Origin: Elainella saxicola E1
GTDB lineage: Bacteria > Cyanobacteriota > Cyanobacteriia > Elainellales > Elainellaceae
Direction of reading: 5' to 3'
DNA length: 64,000 bases
NCBI GenBank assembly: GCA_002796835.1
Contig: LUGL01000037.1
Location: 79,339-143,338, forward strand
Within the stretch, counting starts at the first letter, position 1; every line of letters begins with the position of its first letter. Positions 27,179-35,752 of this stretch are shown piece by piece. Under the pieces are notes generated by a model, which did no database searches, had not been told where the DNA came from, and worked only from the letters and a program-made list of their open reading frames with translations. The translations under genes and the position numbers were made by a program.

Positions 27179-28075
27179 CTAGATCGAATTAGAGGGTACT
27201 GCAACGGATGCCGAAACTGTAGCAGCTTGCTCGTTGAGGGAGAGACTGCGACGCATCGCCTCGACAAACTGGCTCACCCGAATTGGATCGATCGGCTGCT
27301 CAATTTGGCCCCGACGCTTCAAAGAACTGGAAACAATCACCCCATCAGCCGCCTGAATCAATTGAGGAATGTTTTCCCAGCTTGCTCCGCTGCCAATAAA
27401 AACTGGAGTACCGTTAGCAGCCGCAGTTGCCAATTCCAAATCTTCTAGACTGGGAGGACTACCCGTCGCCCAACCTGAGAGGATGATGCCATCTGCTAAA
27501 CCCCGTTCAATTGTCTCTTGTACAGCTGTTGTCAGGTTCGGTGAACCCAGCGGACGCGCATGTTTAACTAGTACATCAGCCAGGATTTTGACATCGCTGC
27601 CCAACTCACGCCTGTAGCGTAAAAGCTGATGGGCCTGTCCCTCAATCAATCCTTGATCGGTGGCCATCACGCCTGTCAACACATTGACTCGAATAAAATG
27701 GGCCTGAACGCAGCTCGCTATCGCCATTGCGCTATGAGCGTCATTACGCAGCACATTGATTCCGATCGGCAAGGTGACCAGATGCATGAGACGATGCAGC
27801 ACCAAACTCATGGCGCTAACAACTGCCGGATCTACGCAATCTTTAGGGAAGGGCGCATCAAAGAAATTTTCGACAATGATGCCATCGACACCACCCGATG
27901 CCAGAGCCACAGCCTCTTGCTCTGCGCGGTCGATCACTTTTCTGAGACTGCCTCCCCAGCGCGGCGAGGTGGGCAAGGGCAGCAAATGAACAACGCCAAT
28001 AATCGGGTTGGCAGTTTTAAAGGTTTGTTTTAAGTCCACAGGTCTATTGATATGGTTCGGACTCAGCCAAGGCAT
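27179..28075 (-). CDS. btpA: BtpA/SgcQ-family protein (photosystem I biogenesis protein BtpA)
   Basis: 298 aa with a TIM-barrel-like pattern. 'NPIIGVVHLLPLPTSPRWGG' near the N-terminus, 'GVDGIIVENFFDAPFPKDCV', 'FIRVNVLTGVMATDQGLIEG', 'DVKILADVLVKHARPLG' and 'GSGASWENIPQLI' are typical of BtpA. In Synechocystis BtpA is a thylakoid-associated extrinsic protein needed to stabilise the PSI reaction centre. The same fold also occurs in non-photosynthetic SgcQ proteins, but the cyanobacterial context supports BtpA. ATG at 28075 is preferred to a TTG two codons upstream. Confidence 0.9.
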   Translation of the reverse strand: MPWLSPNHINRPVDLKQTFKTANPIIGVVHLLPLPTSPRWGGSLRKVIDRAEQEAVALASGGVDGIIVENFFDAPFPKDCVDPAVVSAMSLVLHRLMHLVTLPIGINVLRNDAHSAMAIASCVQAHFIRVNVLTGVMATDQGLIEGQAHQLLRYRRELGSDVKILADVLVKHARPLGSPNLTTAVQETIERGLADGIILSGWATGSPPSLEDLELATAAANGTPVFIGSGASWENIPQLIQAADGVIVSSSLKRRGQIEQPIDPIRVSQFVEAMRRSLSLNEQAATVSASVAVPSNSI

Positions 28076-28390
28076 GAACAAGAGTGAGACCAGACAATAT
28101 TTGTCTATCCTCTTTATAAATTTACTCTAACAGTAATCCATTCCCCAACCTTGCTCCTCTCCTGGCAAATCCAGATATCAAAGAAAATGTAAAGTTATAT
28201 TATCCATCTCGCCATAGCTGTGTTAAGATTGTTTTCACACACCTCTGAAGTGGTGCGATTGCAGTTAACGGTTGTTTTTCGGCATCCTGCTGGAAGACGT
28301 TGAGAGACAAAGTTCAGTCCGTTGATAACGCGATCGCTACAGGTTCGCAATTTTACGCTTTATTTTGTCTCACATCTCTTGATTAACTGC
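28076..28390. other. Intergenic region btpA / rimO
   Basis: 315 bases between divergent genes. It is AT-rich around 28180-28240 (GTTATATTATCC, GTTAAGATTG), where the rimO promoter is likely, which would leave a leader of more than 100 bases before the ATG at 28391. A 23-codon upstream extension of the rimO frame is open but has no conserved residues. No gene is seen. Confidence 0.4.
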
Positions 28391-29755
28391 ATGGGCAACA
28401 AACCAACGATTGCCGTCTCTCATTTAGGCTGCGAAAAGAACCGAATCGACACCGAACATATGCTAGGGCTGCTGGTGCAAGCAGGCTATCAGGTCGATTC
28501 AAATGAAGAATTAGCGGATTACGTCATTGTCAACACTTGCAGTTTCATCCAGGCTGCGCGAGAAGAATCGGTGCGGACGCTGGTTGAGCTAGCAGAAGCC
28601 AATAAGAAAATCGTGATTACGGGCTGCATGGCTCAGCATTTTCAACAAGAGTTGTTGGATGCGATTCCCGAAGCAGTTGCAGTCGTCGGTACGGGTGACT
28701 ACCACAAGATTGTCGATGTGGTGCAGCGGGCAGAAGCAGGCGAGCGCGTTCAGGAGATCTCTACTGAACCTGTTTATATCGCGGATGAAACCACACCTCG
28801 CTACCGCACCACGACAGAAGGGGTTGCTTATCTACGGGTAGCCGAAGGTTGTGATTACCGCTGCGCCTTTTGCATCATTCCCCACCTGCGGGGCAATCAG
28901 CGCTCACGTTCGATTGAATCGATCGTAGCCGAAGCCAAGCAACTCGCAGCCGAAGGCGTCCAGGAAATTATTCTGATTTCCCAGATTACGACGAATTATG
29001 GGCTAGACCTGTACGGCGAACCCAGGCTGGCAGAATTACTGCTGGCTTTAGGAGAAGTGGAGGTCCCCTGGATTCGCATGCACTATGCCTATCCCACAGG
29101 GCTAACACCAAAGGTGATCGAGGCGATTCAAGCGACGCCAAATGTCATCCCCTACCTCGATTTGCCGCTCCAGCATTCCCATCCTGAGGTGCTGCGAGCC
29201 ATGAATCGTCCCTGGCAAGGCCGTGTCAATGACGGCATTATCGAACGGATCAAAGCTGCAATTCCCAACGCCGTCCTACGTACCACTTTTATTGTGGGGT
29301 TTCCTGGCGAAACGGATGAGCACTTTGAGCATCTGCTGCAGTTTGTGCAGCGCCATGAGTTCGACCATGTGGGCGTCTTCACCTTTTCTCCTGAAGAAGG
29401 GACAGCCGCCTATGACTTGCCCAATCAACTGCCGCAAGCTGTCATGGATGAACGCCGTGATGCCCTCATGACGATACAGCAGCCGATTTCCCTCCGCAAA
29501 AATCAAGCGGAGATCGGCAAGGTCGTTGATGTTTTGATTGAACAAGAAAATCCTGAAACTGGAGAGCTAGTTGGGCGATCGGCCCGGTTTGCTCCAGAAG
29601 TTGACGGCTTAGTCTACGTCCAAGGGAACGCTCGTTTGGGATCGATCGTGCCGGTTGAAATTTTGGACGCAGATGTTTATGACCTCTATGGTCAAATTGC
29701 AGATCCCACAACCCAGCTAAAAGGCGCGCTTCGCGCCACTGTTCACTCTGTTTAA
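28391..29755 (+). CDS. rimO: Ribosomal protein uS12 methylthiotransferase RimO
   Basis: 454-aa radical SAM enzyme that methylthiolates an Asp of ribosomal protein S12. The N-terminal MTTase domain has three cluster cysteines ('[13 protein letters not shown]', '[10 protein letters not shown]', 'VITGCMAQ'). The radical SAM motif is '[17 protein letters not shown]' (CxxxCxxC), and a C-terminal TRAM domain closes the chain ('GKVDVL..' region to '[17 protein letters not shown]'). '[10 protein letters not shown]' and '[12 protein letters not shown]' separate RimO from MiaB. It is the first gene of a tight pair with the RNA helicase crhR. Confidence 0.95.
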   Translation: MGNKPTIAVSHLGCEKNRIDTEHMLGLLVQAGYQVDSNEELADYVIVNTCSFIQAAREESVRTLVELAEANKKIVITGCMAQHFQQELLDAIPEAVAVVGTGDYHKIVDVVQRAEAGERVQEISTEPVYIADETTPRYRTTTEGVAYLRVAEGCDYRCAFCIIPHLRGNQRSRSIESIVAEAKQLAAEGVQEIILISQITTNYGLDLYGEPRLAELLLALGEVEVPWIRMHYAYPTGLTPKVIEAIQATPNVIPYLDLPLQHSHPEVLRAMNRPWQGRVNDGIIERIKAAIPNAVLRTTFIVGFPGETDEHFEHLLQFVQRHEFDHVGVFTFSPEEGTAAYDLPNQLPQAVMDERRDALMTIQQPISLRKNQAEIGKVVDVLIEQENPETGELVGRSARFAPEVDGLVYVQGNARLGSIVPVEILDADVYDLYGQIADPTTQLKGALRATVHSV

Positions 29756-29759
29756 GGAG
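29754..29759 (+). promoter_or_regulatory. Shine-Dalgarno of crhR overlapping the rimO stop
   Basis: AAGGAG overlaps the TAA stop of rimO and lies five bases before the crhR ATG. The arrangement favours translational coupling of the two genes. Confidence 0.7.
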
Positions 29760-29764
29760 CCTAA

Positions 29765-31201
29765 ATGACTCTCTCATTCCACAGTCTCGGTCTGTCTGAA
29801 GCGCGCGTTCGCCATTTGGAAAAGGCCGGCTTTGCGAGTCCTACCCCGATTCAAGCACAGGCAGTTCCTCATTTGCTTTCAGGTCGAGATGTTGTTGGAT
29901 TAGCACAGACCGGCACGGGCAAAACAGCTGCTTTTTCACTGCCGATTCTTGAACGAATTGATCTCAACAACCACGCAGTTCAAGCGCTGATCTTGACCCC
30001 AACCCGCGAACTGGCGATTCAGGTCTATCAATCAATTCGCACGCTCAGTGACGATCGCCGTCTACATGTGCTGCCAATTTATGGTGGTCAGGCGATCGAC
30101 ATTCAAATTCGTCGCTTGCAAAGAGGCGTCCAAGTAGTCGTCGGTACCCCTGGACGGGTCCTGGATCTGCTCAGCCGGGGCGACCTCAAACTCAACAAAC
30201 TCAGCTGGATCGTGCTGGACGAAGCTGATGAAATGCTGAACATGGGCTTTATTCAAGATGTCGAGAAGATCTTGGCTCAGGCCCCTGGCGAACGGCAAAC
30301 AGCCTTCTTCTCCGCCACCATGGAGCCTTCAATTCGCGAACTGGCGGCCAAGTTTCTGCGCACTCCAGTTACGGTCAATGTCGAACAGCCGAAAGCAGCC
30401 CCTGCGAAAATCAATCAAATTTTCTACATGGTGCCTCGCGGCTGGACCAAGGCTCGTTCCTTGCAGCCCATCCTGGAAATGGAAGATCCAGAATCAGCAC
30501 TGATCTTTGTCCGCACCCGCAAAGCTGCCGCAGAACTCACGCGTCAACTTCAGGCCGCTGGCCATAGCGTCGATGAATATCATGGTGACCTTAGCCAATC
30601 TCAGCGGGAACGGCTGTTGCTCAGATTCCGGCAGCGGCAGGTGCGTTGGGTAGTTGCCACCGATATCGCTGCACGCGGTTTGCATGTGGATGATTTAACC
30701 CATGTGATCAACTACGACCTGCCCGATAGCGTGGACAGCTATGTGCACCGGATTGGCCGTACAGGACGCGCTGGCAAAGAAGGTACCGCTATTTCGCTGA
30801 TTCACCCGCTGGATAAGCGGAAGCTGCGCGATATTGAGCGCCATATTCGTCAGCGTCTGGAAATGGGAACGATCCCAACTCGCGCCCAGATCGAAGCTCG
30901 CCACTTGAAGAAGTTGCAGGATCAGCTACGAGAAACGCTGGCCGGTGAACGGATTGCCTCTTTCTTGCCGATCGTTGCTCAGCTCAGCGAAGAGTTCGAG
31001 CCCCACACGATCGCAGCAGCAGCCCTGCAAATGGCCTATGACCAAACTCGGCCTAGCTGGATGCGGGTTGATCCAGGCTGTGCAGAGGATCCAATCATGG
31101 ATGAGCCAAGACCCCGTTCTAATAGTCATTCTGGCGGTGGTCCAGTTCGCAAGCAGAAGCCGATCAAGCGCAGCAAATCACCTGTGTCTTCGCAGCAATA
31201 G
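29765..31201 (+). CDS. crhR: DEAD-box RNA helicase CrhR
   Basis: 478 aa. Q motif 'FASPTPIQAQAVP', motif I 'AQTGTGKTAAFSLP', Ia 'LTPTRELAIQV', II 'VLDEADEML' (near residue 153), III 'FFSATME', V 'VATDIAARGLHVDDLTHVIN', VI 'HRIGRTGRAGKEG'. The C-terminal extension resembles cyanobacterial CrhR, with a basic tail ('KQKPIKRSKSP'). In Synechocystis CrhR is the redox- and cold-regulated helicase encoded in an operon with rimO; the same order, with 9 bases between genes, is seen here. It unwinds and anneals RNA and supports cold acclimation. Confidence 0.93.
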   Translation: MTLSFHSLGLSEARVRHLEKAGFASPTPIQAQAVPHLLSGRDVVGLAQTGTGKTAAFSLPILERIDLNNHAVQALILTPTRELAIQVYQSIRTLSDDRRLHVLPIYGGQAIDIQIRRLQRGVQVVVGTPGRVLDLLSRGDLKLNKLSWIVLDEADEMLNMGFIQDVEKILAQAPGERQTAFFSATMEPSIRELAAKFLRTPVTVNVEQPKAAPAKINQIFYMVPRGWTKARSLQPILEMEDPESALIFVRTRKAAAELTRQLQAAGHSVDEYHGDLSQSQRERLLLRFRQRQVRWVVATDIAARGLHVDDLTHVINYDLPDSVDSYVHRIGRTGRAGKEGTAISLIHPLDKRKLRDIERHIRQRLEMGTIPTRAQIEARHLKKLQDQLRETLAGERIASFLPIVAQLSEEFEPHTIAAAALQMAYDQTRPSWMRVDPGCAEDPIMDEPRPRSNSHSGGGPVRKQKPIKRSKSPVSSQQ

Positions 31202-31297
31202 GCAAGTAACCACGACTGGTAACGCGACTGGTATGAAAAGTTAAGCATTGGAGCAATCCTTGGCACGAATCGTACACAGTTAAGCGAATATTAGAGA

Positions 31298-31327
31298 GGG
31301 CAGGGATTTTCTCTGCCCATTTCGTTT
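31298..31327 (+). terminator. Probable terminator of the rimO-crhR unit
   Basis: GGGCAG (31298-31303) pairs with CTGCCC (31313-31318) around a 9-base loop, followed by ATTTCGTTT. It lies about 97 bases after the crhR stop and just before the next gene. Confidence 0.5.
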
Positions 31328-31349
31328 AAGAACTTTATCTGCCCTCAAA

Positions 31350-32201
31350 GTGCTTTCTACCGAACTTTTAAGCTATTACCGCAGCCTGAGTCAGTCGCTC
31401 TTCACGGTAGTGGATGTCGAAACTACAGGTCGCTATGCCTGGGAGAATCGAGTTACTGAGGTTTCAGTCTTACAAGCAACGCTGTCAGGCGGCATTCAAC
31501 ACCAGCAGACGGATCTGGTGAATCCCCAAACCCGGATTCCCCTCAGAATTGTGCATTTCACAGGCATTACGCAGCAAATGGTCGATGCCGCCCCCGATGG
31601 CAGTCAGGTTTTTCCCAACTACTTGCCGTTGCTGAGGCAGGGAATTCTCACCGCTCACAACCTGGAATTCGACTATCCCTTTTTGCAGGCAGAATATGCG
31701 CGGCTGGGCAGTCAATTTACCCGACCTGATTTAGAGCAGCTCTGTACCGTACAGCTATCGCGGCTGATGCTACCCGATCTTCGATCCCGTAAGCTGCCTG
31801 ATCTGGTCCAACATTTTCAGTTTCAGGTGGGTCGATCACATCGCGCTGAAGCGGACACGTTGGCCTGTTGGTTGCTGGTCAAGACCCTGTTTACGCAACT
31901 GCTAGAAGAGGACGATCGGATTCTGCTGGAGCGATTTGCCCGACAGCGCATTCCTTTGAAAGTCGCAGCTGACCTGCTGGGGTGTTCTGCGGTAGAAGCT
32001 CAAGCGGTATTAGAAGCAGCAGGAGTGCCCTCAAAGTTTGTTGGACGTGGCCGGACCGGTACCTGGATGTATCGCCGGGGTGAGGTTGAGCAGGTCGTTG
32101 CCACCCAAGCTGAGACGAATCAGGCCGCAAAAATGCAGTTAACTTTAGCCCAAGCCCAGGCAAGAGCTCAGCGATCGCGCAATGTCCAAAAAGATTCCTA
32201 G
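31350..32201 (+). CDS. DnaQ-like 3'-5' exonuclease with C-terminal helical DNA-binding-like domain
   Basis: 283 aa. The N-terminal DEDDh exonuclease domain has Exo I 'VVDVETTGRYAWENRVTE' (D-x-E), Exo II 'LTAHNLEFDYPFLQAEY' and Exo III 'HRAEADTLACWLL' (H-x4-D). The last 100 residues are distinct: 'IPLKVAADLLGCSAVEAQAV' followed by 'GRTGTWMYRRGEVEQVV' resembles a MerR/excisionase-like helix-turn-helix. The pairing suggests a nuclease with its own nucleic-acid recognition module. It is not DnaQ itself, as the Pol III-binding region is absent. The start is GTG at 31350. Confidence 0.82.
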   Translation: MLSTELLSYYRSLSQSLFTVVDVETTGRYAWENRVTEVSVLQATLSGGIQHQQTDLVNPQTRIPLRIVHFTGITQQMVDAAPDGSQVFPNYLPLLRQGILTAHNLEFDYPFLQAEYARLGSQFTRPDLEQLCTVQLSRLMLPDLRSRKLPDLVQHFQFQVGRSHRAEADTLACWLLVKTLFTQLLEEDDRILLERFARQRIPLKVAADLLGCSAVEAQAVLEAAGVPSKFVGRGRTGTWMYRRGEVEQVVATQAETNQAAKMQLTLAQAQARAQRSRNVQKDS

Positions 32202-32274
32202 CCGATCTTAATTGGGCCCTCATCTTTGCCCCAATCATTCTCAGGAGAATTGATTCAACTTTCAGGACAGCCCC

Positions 32275-33606
32275 TTGAGTAGTACCGATCGTCTCATTGT
32301 TTTTACCCGTTATCCCCAGCCTGGACAAGCAAAAACCCGTCTGATTCCAGCCCTGGGAGCCGAGGGTGCCGCAAATTTTCAGCGGCAAATGACGGAACAT
32401 ACGCTGCGGCAGGTCCAGATTCTACAATCTGCTGGAATCTCAGTTGAAATTTGGTTTGCCAGCACTCAATCTGATTCCCAGTCTAACGGGATCGATCGAT
32501 CACTGATGCAGGATTGGCTCAGTTCAACTTGGGTTTATCAAGCCCAGCAAGGAGAAGATTTAGGGGAACGATTAATTCATGCCATCCAGGCCGCATTCGA
32601 TGCAGGCATGCAGCGAGTTGTGACGATCGGCACTGACTGTCCTGACTTAGATGCAGCCCGAATGCAGCAGGCATTTGAACAATTGCAGCAGGCCGATGTG
32701 GTGTTGGGTCCTGCAACGGACGGTGGTTATTACTTAATCGGCCTGAAGCAGCCCATCCCTCAACTCTTCACTGGCATTACCTGGGGTAGCGCCTCGGTTT
32801 TGCAGCAAACGATCGCCATTACGGAACAGTTAGGTCTAACGGTAGCTTTGCTGGATGCATTGACCGATATCGATCGCCCTGAAGATCTGGCTGTCTGGGA
32901 GGCTATGCAGCAATCCCAAAAACGACCTCGAATTTCGGTGGTCATTCCGGTGCTGAACGAGGAAGCAAGCATTGAAGCAGTATTAACTGCCCTACAAAAA
33001 TTTGATGTGGAAGTGATTGTCGTGGACGGGGGCAGTGGCGATCGCACCTTGGAACGGGCCAAAGCGATAGGAGTAAATGTGTTACAGTCGGCAGCGGGAC
33101 GGGCGATGCAAATGAATGCGGGGGCAGCCGTTGCTCAAGGTGAGATTTTGCTGTTCCTCCATGCGGACACTCAGTTGCCCGATCGCTTTGTGGAACTGGT
33201 GCAACAGACTTTAAACCAACCCAATGTGATTGCAGGCGCGTTTGATTTAAAGATTGCCGGACAACAACCCGGATTGCGTTGGATCGAGCAGGGCGTGAAG
33301 TGGCGATCGCGCTGGCTGCAAATGCCCTACGGCGACCAGGCGCTATTTCTCAGAGCTAAGACCTTTCAACAATTGGGTGGCTTTGCTGAACTGCCGATCA
33401 TGGAAGATTTTGAACTCGTGCAGCGTTTAAAAAAACTTGGCATGATTGCGATCGCACCTGCCGAGGTGATCACTTCAGGCCGACGGTGGCAACGGTTAGG
33501 CGTGCTAAGAACTACGGTGATTAATCAGCTGGTGATTCTGGCCTATTGGTTCAAAATCTCACCTCGTTACTTGACAAAACTCTATCACGGGGTCAAGAAG
33601 AAGTAG
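32275..33606 (+). CDS. Fused TIGR04282-like (DUF2064) and TIGR04283-like glycosyltransferase
   Basis: 443 aa made of two nucleotide-sugar enzymes. Residues about 1-215 are a DUF2064/TIGR04282-type domain ('LIVFTRYPQPGQAKTRLIPA', 'VVTIGTDCPDLDAARMQQAF', 'VLGPATDGGYYLIGL'). Residues about 225-440 are a family-2 glycosyltransferase of the TIGR04283 type ('ISVVIPVLNEEASIEAVL', 'EVIVVDGGSGDRTLE', 'ILLFLHADTQLPDRF', 'YGDQALFLRAKTF', 'IMEDFELVQRLKKLG'). Both families are annotated as arsenosugar-biosynthesis glycosyltransferases in databases and are usually separate neighbouring genes. The radical SAM or ArsM partners are not in the window. The start is TTG at 32275. Confidence 0.85.
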   Translation: MSSTDRLIVFTRYPQPGQAKTRLIPALGAEGAANFQRQMTEHTLRQVQILQSAGISVEIWFASTQSDSQSNGIDRSLMQDWLSSTWVYQAQQGEDLGERLIHAIQAAFDAGMQRVVTIGTDCPDLDAARMQQAFEQLQQADVVLGPATDGGYYLIGLKQPIPQLFTGITWGSASVLQQTIAITEQLGLTVALLDALTDIDRPEDLAVWEAMQQSQKRPRISVVIPVLNEEASIEAVLTALQKFDVEVIVVDGGSGDRTLERAKAIGVNVLQSAAGRAMQMNAGAAVAQGEILLFLHADTQLPDRFVELVQQTLNQPNVIAGAFDLKIAGQQPGLRWIEQGVKWRSRWLQMPYGDQALFLRAKTFQQLGGFAELPIMEDFELVQRLKKLGMIAIAPAEVITSGRRWQRLGVLRTTVINQLVILAYWFKISPRYLTKLYHGVKKK

Positions 33607-33636
33607 AGCCTGATCGATAAAAATGGCCCTGACAAC

Positions 33637-33667
33637 AAAACGATCGGAGTTGGATTGACCCCGATCG
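33637..33667 (-). terminator. Possible terminator of the DUF1517 gene
   Basis: CGATCGG (33641-33647) and CCGATCG (33661-33667) form a 7-bp stem with a 13-base loop. Read leftward, TTTTGTTG follows the stem. It lies 45 bases after the stop of the leftward DUF1517 gene and between convergent genes. Confidence 0.45.
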
Positions 33668-33711
33668 CCTCGTTCAGAAATTTAAGCTTTGCCAGACTCG
33701 TGAATCCAGAC

Positions 33712-34683
33712 CTAGACTAACTTCAGGTCAGGATATTGAGCGATCACGTCATCTGAAGAGAGGGTATCTCCTTCAGCCTGGGGCGTCCACAGCACTTCGA
33801 GCGCCAGCAAATTATCGCTAGGCACAGAACCAAGTTGCGAAATCGCTTGACGCAGATCTTGAGAGTTGTTGATCGCCGGAAGCTGTTGCTTGCCTTGAGC
33901 TGCCACCAGGAAGGTTACGACAATGTATTCACCTGGGGCTTGATCAAGCATCGCTAGGTCACCTGCCGCAGCCAGCGCTTTCTTCGCTTCTGCATGTCTG
34001 AGCAGATTGTCATAATTCGAGAGCGTTTCTGAGGAGAACTTGCTCCGTTCTGCCAGGGAGAGGTGATTAAACTGGTTTTCGGCTGATGCCAAGCTGGTCA
34101 ACTGAGTTTGCCCCCCTGCGTAAACCCAATATTCCGGGTGTCGCAGTAGCGCCAAGGTTGATTCTTGCAGCACTTGAGCCAATCCTGCTGAGGTTCCCGT
34201 ATCTGCTATTTCTGCAATTCGATTCAGGTCTGCCTGCAAACTGCGCGCTTCCGAGAGCAAACCAACCTGGAGCTTGGTCACAGAGACCGTTGGAGAGGCT
34301 AAATCATAGCCTGAACCATCGCTTTGAGCAGCCCGGAAACTGCGAACCAGGAAACCTGCGATCGAAATAAAGATCAGAATGGTGAACAAGCCACCAAAGC
34401 CACCACCGACACCAAAGATGGGCACCAGGAAGGGAAAGCCAAAACCACCGCCGGGATAATAGCCGCCGTAACCGCCACCATAACCGCCATAGCCTTCCGG
34501 AGGACTGTAGGTGCGGCTCGGAGCCACCGTACGACTCGGTGCTCTAAAGCTACCGCCACCAATCCGGCCACCGCTGGCAGCCCAAGCTCCTTGAGCCTGA
34601 CTAAAAAACAGTACGAGGGCCAGGGTTGTTGCGGCTAAAGGTTTAATAAAAGGTTTCATTAACGCAAACAGTTTTTTGAGCAT
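33712..34683 (-). CDS. DUF1517 domain membrane protein
   Basis: 323 aa from the ATG at 34683. An N-terminal signal or anchor ('PLAATTLALVLFFSQAQGAWA') is followed by 'SGGRIGGGSFRAPS', a Gly/Tyr-rich stretch ('GGYGGGYGGYYPGGGFGF') and a membrane helix ('GLFTILIFISIAGFLV'). A DUF1517 domain follows ('VSVTKLQVGLLSEARSLQAD', then 'YIVVTFLVAAQGKQQLP'). DUF1517 proteins occur in cyanobacteria and chloroplasts of plants; their role is not established. A 19-codon upstream extension of the frame is less likely because the signal peptide would become internal. Confidence 0.85.
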   Translation of the reverse strand: MLKKLFALMKPFIKPLAATTLALVLFFSQAQGAWAASGGRIGGGSFRAPSRTVAPSRTYSPPEGYGGYGGGYGGYYPGGGFGFPFLVPIFGVGGGFGGLFTILIFISIAGFLVRSFRAAQSDGSGYDLASPTVSVTKLQVGLLSEARSLQADLNRIAEIADTGTSAGLAQVLQESTLALLRHPEYWVYAGGQTQLTSLASAENQFNHLSLAERSKFSSETLSNYDNLLRHAEAKKALAAAGDLAMLDQAPGEYIVVTFLVAAQGKQQLPAINNSQDLRQAISQLGSVPSDNLLALEVLWTPQAEGDTLSSDDVIAQYPDLKLV

Positions 34684-34990
34684 AGTCTCTTGCCTATCTA
34701 TATGAGACCAATCTTGGCTGGATTCCAGGAATAGCTGCACCTCTAATTCTCTTGGCCAATATCGAAACTATTCTGTAGAAAATTTCGATCGCCCTTCCTG
34801 CGGCACAACTACTCATTGAAATTAACCAAACGTTACAAAGCTTTCACTTCTCTAGTTTACCGTTTTGATTCATTCCAAAAAACCGCGCATAAGAGGGATA
34901 ACCGTAATCGATTCCCCGATCGCTTTCTCGATTGCAGTGGAATTTTTATCTAGCTAAAATTTGAAGCCGAACAGCAGCTATGAGTGGAAG
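34684..34990. other. Intergenic region DUF1517 / L,D-transpeptidase
   Basis: 307 bases between two leftward genes. It should hold the promoter of the DUF1517 gene. No conserved reading frame, repeat or hairpin stands out. Confidence 0.4.
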
Positions 34991-35686
34991 CTACTGATGA
35001 ACAATCACTGGGGTTCCTGGCGTGACCTGGGTAAAAAGAGCCTGAATATCTGGATCGCGCATGCGGATACAGCCATGAGAGACGGCCTGCCCGATCAATT
35101 CTGCTTGGTTAGTGCCGTGAAACCCGATTTGATGCTTACCATCCGTCCAGAAGCCAATCCAGCGGGAACCGAGCGGATTTTCACTCACATTAGTAACAGT
35201 TTCTCCCGTAATGGGATTCTGCCACACCGGATTTTCCTGCATGCTGAGAATTTGGAAGGATCCGATCGGCGTTTCCCAACCTTCTTTACCAACTGCAATG
35301 CCATATTGAGCTTGCAAAACACCATTTTCATAAAGCGAAACTTGGCGATCGCTTAAATCCACCACTAATTCTGGCTGATGAATCAGCGCCACGGGGTGCA
35401 AGGTGCTTGAAAGAATATCTGCAATTCCAACTTGCAGCGCTGACTGACTCGCATTTGCTGAAGCAAGGGTTGAAGATGCGGCAGACGAAACTGCCTGATG
35501 CGCATCAACTTCAGAAGCAGGCTGCATGTTGCTTGTAGCTGAACCAGTTACCAAACTTGCCTTTGAATTGGTCGCTGAATTTGCCAACATACTCTGCCCC
35601 TGAACGGCGATTAATAGCGCTGCCGTCAGAAAGCTGAGGAACATAAAACTGCCGCTAATTGCACTGTATCTATTGCTCACCGCCAT
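34991..35686 (-). CDS. L,D-transpeptidase (YkuD domain)
   Basis: 231 aa. An N-terminal membrane/signal helix ('GSFMFLSFLTAALLIAVQG') and a Ser/Ala-rich linker precede the YkuD domain: 'LVVDLSDRQVSLYENGVLQA', 'YGIAVGKEGWETPIGSFQIL', and the catalytic motif 'GFHGTNQAELIGQAVSHGCI' with His and Cys in 'SHGCIRMRD'. It forms 3-3 cross-links or attaches proteins to peptidoglycan in the periplasm. It lies beside another envelope gene on the same strand. Confidence 0.92.
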   Translation of the reverse strand: MAVSNRYSAISGSFMFLSFLTAALLIAVQGQSMLANSATNSKASLVTGSATSNMQPASEVDAHQAVSSAASSTLASANASQSALQVGIADILSSTLHPVALIHQPELVVDLSDRQVSLYENGVLQAQYGIAVGKEGWETPIGSFQILSMQENPVWQNPITGETVTNVSENPLGSRWIGFWTDGKHQIGFHGTNQAELIGQAVSHGCIRMRDPDIQALFTQVTPGTPVIVHQ

Positions 35687-35752
35687 TGGTTTAATGCTGC
35701 CCAGCGCATTTGACCTTCATGCCCGTGAAGGATGAGCAGTCACGATCAAATT

